Assembly (NCBI GenBank): GCA_047618565.1
Contig: JBLHKW010000055.1
Location: forward strand, 1-29,082
DNA length: 29,082 nt
Reading direction: 5' to 3'
DNA from: JBLHKW01 sp047618565
Lineage (GTDB): Bacteria > Planctomycetota > UBA1135 > GCA-002686595
Shown here: positions 24,589 through 29,082 of the stretch, in pieces
Numbering within the stretch: the stretch's first letter is position 1
Layout: the number at the start of each line of letters is the position of its first letter
The notes under the pieces: model-generated
The model's database searches: none
Told to the model about the DNA's origin: nothing
Seen by the model: only the letters and a program-made list of their open reading frames with translations
Program-made: the position numbers and the translations under genes

Positions 24589-25800
24589 ATGAAGCGCCTA
24601 CACCATCGCGTACTGCTGGCCGCCCTCTGCACACTGTCCCTATCGCCCACCGGCCTGTGCCAGGAATCCACGGAACAGAGCGAGGATAGGAGAACATGGA
24701 ATCGTGTCTTCCGACGCACCAAGGAGAGGGGCGTCAAGTGGCAAGCAAACGAGTTCCTGACCGAGGTCGTCTCCGGACGCCATCCGGGGACCGCGCTCGA
24801 CATCGGTCTGGGCCAGGGGCGCAACTCGCTGTTCCTGGCGGAGAACGGCTGGGATGTGACTGGGTTCAACCTCTCGGACGAGGCGGTCGTGCAGGCGCAT
24901 GCGCAGGCGCAGGAGGCCGGTCTCAAACTCGAGGCGCTGCAGGGCGACGTGAACACCTTCGACTACGGTGCCGAGCGCTGGGACCTGGTCGTAGCGATGT
25001 ACATGCACGGGCTGATCCTGCCTCGCGCAGATGAGATCGTGACGTCGCTCGCTCCGGGCGGCATGCTCGTCATCGAGGGTTTCCACAGCGACCTCAACTC
25101 CGAGAGCGTCGGGGGCGGTTACTTCGGCTACGCGACGAACGAGCTGACGCGCGCCTTCGACAGCCTGCGCATCCTCAGCTACGAGGACCGCTCGGACCAC
25201 GCCGACTGGGGCCGCAGCCTTGCAGGCGACAAACCCATCGTGCGCTTCCTGGCGCGCAAGCCATTCGCCGTGGTGCCAGAGCTGCGCGGCGCATACTTCG
25301 GACAGACGCCACCTGGCATGACGCCCGAACTATTCGCGCCCGGACTCGTCAGCACGCCGGATTCGGTCGAACTCTACGAGGGCCGCGTCCCTTCGATGGC
25401 GGTCGACATGACGGTCAGCCCCGACGGCCAGCAACTCACGTGGCTCGGTCGACACGCGAGCGCCCCCCTGCCTGCGGGCACGCAACCCAGTCTGGACCTG
25501 TGGACCTCGGACCGCGTCAAGGGCAACTGGTCCACCGCGCGCCTGATTCCCGCGCCCGTGTCCAGTACCGCGACCGAGTCCTACCCGTGCGCCGTTGCCG
25601 ACGGGAGCCTCTACTTTTCCTCGGACCGCGAAGGCTCGCTCGGCGAGTCCGACATCTGGCGCGCCCAACGCCTCGCGGACGGCAGCTTCGCCGAACCGGT
25701 CAACCTCGGCGCCCCGATCAACGGTGAACACAGCGAAGGCGACACCTGGGTCACTCCGGACGAGAGCATGCTCGTATTGACCTCTAGCAGCCCGCCCTAA
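24589..25800 (+). CDS. Exported class I methyltransferase fused to a PD40 propeller domain (3' truncated)
   Basis: The 403-residue product starts at ATG 24589 with a signal peptide (MKRLHHRVLLAALCTLSLSP, cut near LCQ-ES). Residues 40-226 are a SAM-dependent methyltransferase: motif I ALDIGLGQGRNS (69-80), ERWDLVVAMYMH, APGGMLVIEGF, and the usual end PIVRFLARKP. Residues 233-403 are a PD40/TolB-like propeller start (YFGQTPPGMTPELFAPG, SPDGQQLTW, LYFSSDREG, WVTPDESMLVLTSS). The propeller ends after about three blades at a stop next to another truncated gene, so the 3' end is probably missing. An exported methyltransferase is unusual because SAM is cytoplasmic. The fusion may be natural or may result from an in-frame deletion between two genes. 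Confidence 0.75.
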   Translation: MKRLHHRVLLAALCTLSLSPTGLCQESTEQSEDRRTWNRVFRRTKERGVKWQANEFLTEVVSGRHPGTALDIGLGQGRNSLFLAENGWDVTGFNLSDEAVVQAHAQAQEAGLKLEALQGDVNTFDYGAERWDLVVAMYMHGLILPRADEIVTSLAPGGMLVIEGFHSDLNSESVGGGYFGYATNELTRAFDSLRILSYEDRSDHADWGRSLAGDKPIVRFLARKPFAVVPELRGAYFGQTPPGMTPELFAPGLVSTPDSVELYEGRVPSMAVDMTVSPDGQQLTWLGRHASAPLPAGTQPSLDLWTSDRVKGNWSTARLIPAPVSSTATESYPCAVADGSLYFSSDREGSLGESDIWRAQRLADGSFAEPVNLGAPINGEHSEGDTWVTPDESMLVLTSSSPP

Positions 25801-25845
25801 AAACTCCCTACTCGACTTCGCCCTCTCCGCCGCCGCTGCGTCGTG

Positions 25846-26028
25846 CTCGAAGCGCCGCAGACGCTCCTGGTCCGCGGCGAAGTGCTCCGGCGGGACCTTG
25901 ATCGCCACCTCGCGCTCGAGCCGCGTATCCTTCGCCCGGTAGACCTCCCCCATCGCCCCAGCCCCCAGGGGACCGAGAATCTCGTAAAAGGAAAGGCTAT
26001 GGCCGGCGCTGAGCGTCATGGCGGGCAT
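25846..26028 (-). pseudogene. Ser/Thr protein kinase, first 61 codons only
   Basis: From ATG 26028 the reading frame gives a kinase N-terminus: LSFYEILGPLGAGAMGEVYR (P-loop) and REVAIKVPPEHFA (Lys44), ending in ERLRRFE at residue 61, where relatives continue EREA..LA..NHPNI. The frame stays open to 25330 but the rest is unrelated to kinases and antisense to the methyltransferase/PD40 gene. The remainder of the kinase domain is absent from the window. Confidence 0.85.
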
Positions 26029-26367
26029 GGAGTCTAACCCCGCCGCTGCATTCAATTGACAACAACCCCGATCCGGGTCCGGTTCACCTGGCGCAATCTC
26101 GGCCACAGTCGCGAGGTTATCCCGCAGCGAGGCCGCACTGCTCGACCGCCGACGGATGCGACCATCGACGAGCACCTTGAGCGCTGACCTCGGGGACACC
26201 GTGCAAACGCCACCGGAGGCACGCAAAACGGATGACGGCGGCCTGGATGCGAGGTAACCGGTCCTCCGCGAGCCCGACAGACCCGCTCCCGGTGTCGGGC
26301 TCCTGGCCCATCGGGCTCGGTTTGCCATTGCCTCTTCGGGCGCGCCGCGCACAATGGACCTTCCGAC
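26029..26367. other. Intergenic stretch between divergent genes
   Basis: These 339 bases lie between the kinase fragment and the SEC-C gene. No gene is supported: open frames exist but show no domain, signal or ribosome site. The only structure noted is a strong hairpin at 26270-26302. Confidence 0.5.
26270..26302. repeat. Perfect 10-bp inverted repeat with an extra half copy
   Basis: GAGCCCGACA (26270-26279) and TGTCGGGCTC (26293-26302) pair perfectly around a 13-base loop. A further TCGGGCTC occurs at 26311-26318. It sits about 65 bases before the SEC-C gene start and may be an operator or an RNA hairpin. No T-tract follows. Confidence 0.45.
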
Positions 26368-28140
26368 ATGACATCCACGCGCAACACACTCTGCCGCTGT
26401 GGTAGCGGCAAGAAGACCAAGCACTGCTGCGGCAGCGAGATCACCACCCCCGTGGCCACTGCCGAGGACTTCTATCCCGGCGGAGACGTTTCCGGCGCAC
26501 AGGGGCCCGACCCTTGCATGGTTGCATTCAAGGTCCATGACAAGCGCGCCGTGAAGCAGGCCTTCGCAGACGCCGCGCAACAACTCGTGCCGGTGGATGC
26601 CGACGGGGCCGGGAACGAGCCCAGCTGGGAGTGGATGGCCAATGTCGGTGACCCAACCTCCAGTGCCGAGGTCACCCTGGTGGGTAGGTGCCTGATGGTC
26701 GTCGCGCAGTCCGAGACGACCGCCGATGGATGCCGCCTTTTCATCGCTGGCATCGTGGGCGCCGCGGCCACCGTCGAAGAGACCTTTCATATCGGCCAGC
26801 AGCCTGAAGGATCTGGCTGGCAGAGCCACAGCCTGACAGCATCCGATACCCGCTATCCGCACCTTGTCGCCGACCTGCGGGAATACCTCGACATGGGCGA
26901 CCTCTCGATCCGCGTTACAGGCAAGGCCCGGTCCATCGCCATGTACCTCGGCCGCATCGCGTCCTCGGCGAGCACGATGGCCGTGGGCGATCCGTACTAC
27001 ACGGAAGTGGCCTGCAGACGGAAGCCCAAGAGTCGCAGCTGCAAGTCGGAAGTCGTCGCAAGCTGCCACGCTGATGGGCACATCGAATGGCACTGCATTG
27101 GCTGCGGGGATTCGGGCACGATCAACGGATGGGAGGAGACGGCCTTCGACGCACGCGGCCGGACCGAACTCCTGGACGACCCAGGCAATCCCGATACGCA
27201 CTCACGCATCCTGATCCTGCGCCCCCAAGATGTCCGCCGGCTCCAGGCACTCGTGCACCTGACTGCACCGGCCCTGCGCTTCCTGATGTCCGAGCAGAAG
27301 ACCACGACGGGCAAGCTGCAGTTCGTGGGCACCCGGCACGAGGTCGCCGCCCTGGCGCGCTGTATCGCCTTCCACTTCGTAGGCGCCAGCAACCTCGCCG
27401 TCTCGTCCGAGGACGCCCTGTACGACCTGCACGGCGACCTGGCCTATCACGGCGAGGTCATACCCGACCTATCCCCGGCCGCACAGGCCGCCGAGGTACT
27501 GCTGTTCGAACGCTCCCGATACCACGGTCCGCGCCCGAGCTTGCCGGACGCGGCGGCATCATACCGGCTGCACGTTCGCCTGCAGGACATCGCCCCCCCC
27601 ATATGGCGCCAGCTGGAACTCCCCGGCGACTTCACGCTCGCGGACCTGTCCGACGCCCTGATCCTCTCGTTCGGCTGGGCCGACACACACCTGCATCTGT
27701 TCAAGCAAGACGGTCGTACGTTCGGACGTCCCGATCCTGATTCGGACGAACCTATCACGAACGAACGCTCTGCCCTGCTCGGCGACGTGTTGGCAACCGT
27801 CGGGGCAAACATGGTCTGGGAATACGACTTCGGTGATTCGTGGCGCCACGAGATCGTCGTCGAGGAGATCATGACCGAGGGTCAGGTCGGCCCACGGCTG
27901 ATCTCCGGCGCGCGGGCCACACCCCCCGAAGACTGCGGCGGCCCCCCCGGCTACGAGAACCTGCTCGAGGCCCTGCGCGACCCCACCCACGAGGAGCACG
28001 GATTCCTGCGCGAGTGGTCCGCCGACTTCGACCCCGAAGAGTTCGAACTCGAGCAATTCGGTGAGCGCGTTTCGCGCATGACAGAGCACGAGGTCAGCGG
28101 GCCGACGGAACCGGCCACCCATTCCGATTCACCGAACTGA
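26368..28140 (+). CDS. SEC-C motif / pRiA4b ORF-3-like fusion protein
   Basis: The 590-residue cytoplasmic protein starts with a SEC-C zinc motif (CRCGSGKKTKHCC; Cys9, Cys11, Cys20, Cys21), the C-terminal metal-binding element of SecA found in many other proteins. The middle (about 50-390) is unrecognised apart from a possible second zinc site (Cys233, Cys243, Cys246 in CHADGHIEWHCIGC). The C-terminal part (about 397-570) is a plasmid pRiA4b ORF-3-like domain: LHVRLQDIAPPIWRQLELPG, SFGWADTHLHLF, WEYDFGDSWRHEI, PEDCGGPPGYE. This domain was first noted on plasmids and in transposon passengers, but no transposase or terminal repeats are seen here. Function unknown. Confidence 0.85.
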   Translation: MTSTRNTLCRCGSGKKTKHCCGSEITTPVATAEDFYPGGDVSGAQGPDPCMVAFKVHDKRAVKQAFADAAQQLVPVDADGAGNEPSWEWMANVGDPTSSAEVTLVGRCLMVVAQSETTADGCRLFIAGIVGAAATVEETFHIGQQPEGSGWQSHSLTASDTRYPHLVADLREYLDMGDLSIRVTGKARSIAMYLGRIASSASTMAVGDPYYTEVACRRKPKSRSCKSEVVASCHADGHIEWHCIGCGDSGTINGWEETAFDARGRTELLDDPGNPDTHSRILILRPQDVRRLQALVHLTAPALRFLMSEQKTTTGKLQFVGTRHEVAALARCIAFHFVGASNLAVSSEDALYDLHGDLAYHGEVIPDLSPAAQAAEVLLFERSRYHGPRPSLPDAAASYRLHVRLQDIAPPIWRQLELPGDFTLADLSDALILSFGWADTHLHLFKQDGRTFGRPDPDSDEPITNERSALLGDVLATVGANMVWEYDFGDSWRHEIVVEEIMTEGQVGPRLISGARATPPEDCGGPPGYENLLEALRDPTHEEHGFLREWSADFDPEEFELEQFGERVSRMTEHEVSGPTEPATHSDSPN

Positions 28141-28161
28141 GCGCGGCACGACATCGGCGCC

Positions 28162-29016
28162 TCAATCACGCGGAATGAAGCCCACTCGCTTGCCCTGGTA
28201 ATCAAACGCGAGAACGAACGGCGTCAGCACTCCACCGCCGATATTGCCCAGCGTGTTCCCGTCCGCCAGGGCGCCGATCTCGTCGGTGCAAAAGAGAACT
28301 GGCAAGGGCTCGGTTCGGTGCCCCGCGATCTCGAACCACTCCATGGCGCCCGAGCGCAGATTGAGCTGCCCGCCGGCCCCCATCGCATTGAAAGGGCTCG
28401 TCTCACGGTCCGCGAGCAGATCGAAGCGGCGTACGGTCGGCTCGTGGGACATGACCGCCAGGCGACCGGCGCCCGTGTCGATGCGAAAGAGCCCCTCGTG
28501 TCCACCAACGAAGCTCGCCTCGACGTGCGGGTGCATCATGTGAAGCGTCAGGTCGCGCCACTCGCCCGCGCGCAACTCGTAGTCCTCACGGGGGTGAACC
28601 GTGATCGCCGCCTGCTGCATGTCGATCTCGACCACCGTGTGGATCAGGATATCCCAGCCGATAACCCCGACCGTCTCCTGACCCATCGTTTCAAACTCGA
28701 CCAGTCGCACGTTCTCCAGAACGATCGGCCCCAGCTCGAGACTGCCCGCCTGGCGCACCCCGGTTCGGGTGACCTCGGACCCCGCGCCCCCGACAAACGA
28801 GTGTCCGGCCTCGGCCAGACCCAGCTCGTCGGCCAGCGAAGGAGATATGGTTGTCATCGGCTCGCCGGTATCGAACATGAACCAGCCCACGTCGACACCA
28901 TTGATCTTCGGACTCACGAGTAGATGACCACTCCTTGAGCGCTTCACCTTGAGCTCCCGCTCGGCCCAGTCGTCGACCTTCACGTTGCGCGGCGTCGCCT
29001 TCGGCCTCTTACCCAA
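28162..29016 (-). CDS. Two-domain retropepsin-like aspartic protease
   Basis: The 284-residue product has two retropepsin-type halves, each with a catalytic DTG: Asp49 in WFMFDTGEPMT and Asp180 in LFRIDTGAG. Each half also has a hydrophobic-hydrophobic-Gly element (VGVIGWDIL near 120; LGNIGGGVL near 258). Such proteins are predicted proteases; the target is unknown. The start is a TTG at 29016, just inside an in-frame stop at 29043; GTG 28983 is an alternative. Relatives are often exported, but no signal peptide is present, so the true 5' end may be missing. The gene is convergent with the SEC-C gene, 21 bases apart. Confidence 0.75.
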   Translation of the reverse strand: MGKRPKATPRNVKVDDWAERELKVKRSRSGHLLVSPKINGVDVGWFMFDTGEPMTTISPSLADELGLAEAGHSFVGGAGSEVTRTGVRQAGSLELGPIVLENVRLVEFETMGQETVGVIGWDILIHTVVEIDMQQAAITVHPREDYELRAGEWRDLTLHMMHPHVEASFVGGHEGLFRIDTGAGRLAVMSHEPTVRRFDLLADRETSPFNAMGAGGQLNLRSGAMEWFEIAGHRTEPLPVLFCTDEIGALADGNTLGNIGGGVLTPFVLAFDYQGKRVGFIPRD

Positions 29017-29082
29017 ACTATCCCCGCGCCCCCACCCGGGCTACACGAGCCTGCGCGGCGCGCATGTCTCCGGATCCAGTAC

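Noticed and set aside
25330..27201. Minus-strand open frame of 623 codons including a kinase start
   Set aside because: Only 25846-26028 resembles a kinase; the rest is antisense to the methyltransferase/PD40 and SEC-C genes.
26368..28140. Mobile element carrying the pRiA4b ORF-3 gene
   Set aside because: No transposase, terminal inverted repeats or target duplication are visible around the gene.

Overview
The window is about 29 kb of GC-rich bacterial DNA, probably from a member of the Planctomycetota. The support is indirect: an esterase carries a C-terminal domain I associate with that phylum (an FGLFFFG motif near the C-terminus), and there are sulfatase-superfamily proteins, PD40 propellers, Hanks-type Ser/Thr kinases, few strong Shine-Dalgarno sites, and weak operon structure apart from two clear clusters. 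No RNA gene, CRISPR array, transposase or plasmid origin was seen.

Layout. (1) 1-6349, minus strand: a tightly packed heavy-metal efflux operon, read from the right: outer-membrane factor lipoprotein, periplasmic adaptor lipoprotein with a His-rich tail, HME-RND pump, then a His/Asp-rich lipoprotein that runs off the left edge and contains a near-perfect 15-bp tandem repeat. (2) 6510-9482: a small secreted Arg/Gln-rich protein (minus) divergent from a membrane-anchored sulfatase-superfamily protein fused to TPR repeats. (3) 9593-10222: a broken rsgA. (4) 10219-16407: a very large exported propeller/di-haem cytochrome c protein, a secreted PHB-depolymerase-like esterase, an anchored SRPBCC protein and a DUF502 membrane protein. 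(5) 16408-18396: an orphan GAF-PAS hybrid histidine kinase with a receiver domain. (6) 18446-19812: a 5'-truncated sulfatase abutting a 5'-truncated serine hydrolase. (7) 19987-23431: a three-gene unit of porin, small PstS-like phosphate-binding-type protein and HAMP sensor kinase. (8) 23544-24384: a kinase fragment joined to a PadR fragment. (9) 24589-26028: an exported methyltransferase/PD40 fusion cut at its 3' end, facing the first 61 codons of another Ser/Thr kinase. (10) 26368-29016: a SEC-C/pRiA4b-ORF3 fusion protein and a retropepsin-like aspartic protease.

The two functional modules that stand out are the metal efflux operon with its extra His/Asp lipoprotein, and the porin/binding-protein/kinase unit, which could couple ligand (possibly phosphate) sensing at the envelope to signalling. 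The most unusual structural feature is four places (near 10215, 19440, 23768 and 25800-25848) where one or two genes stop in mid-domain at a junction, each consistent with loss of the DNA in between. Either this genome has had repeated internal deletions or the assembly is chimeric there; reads are needed to decide.
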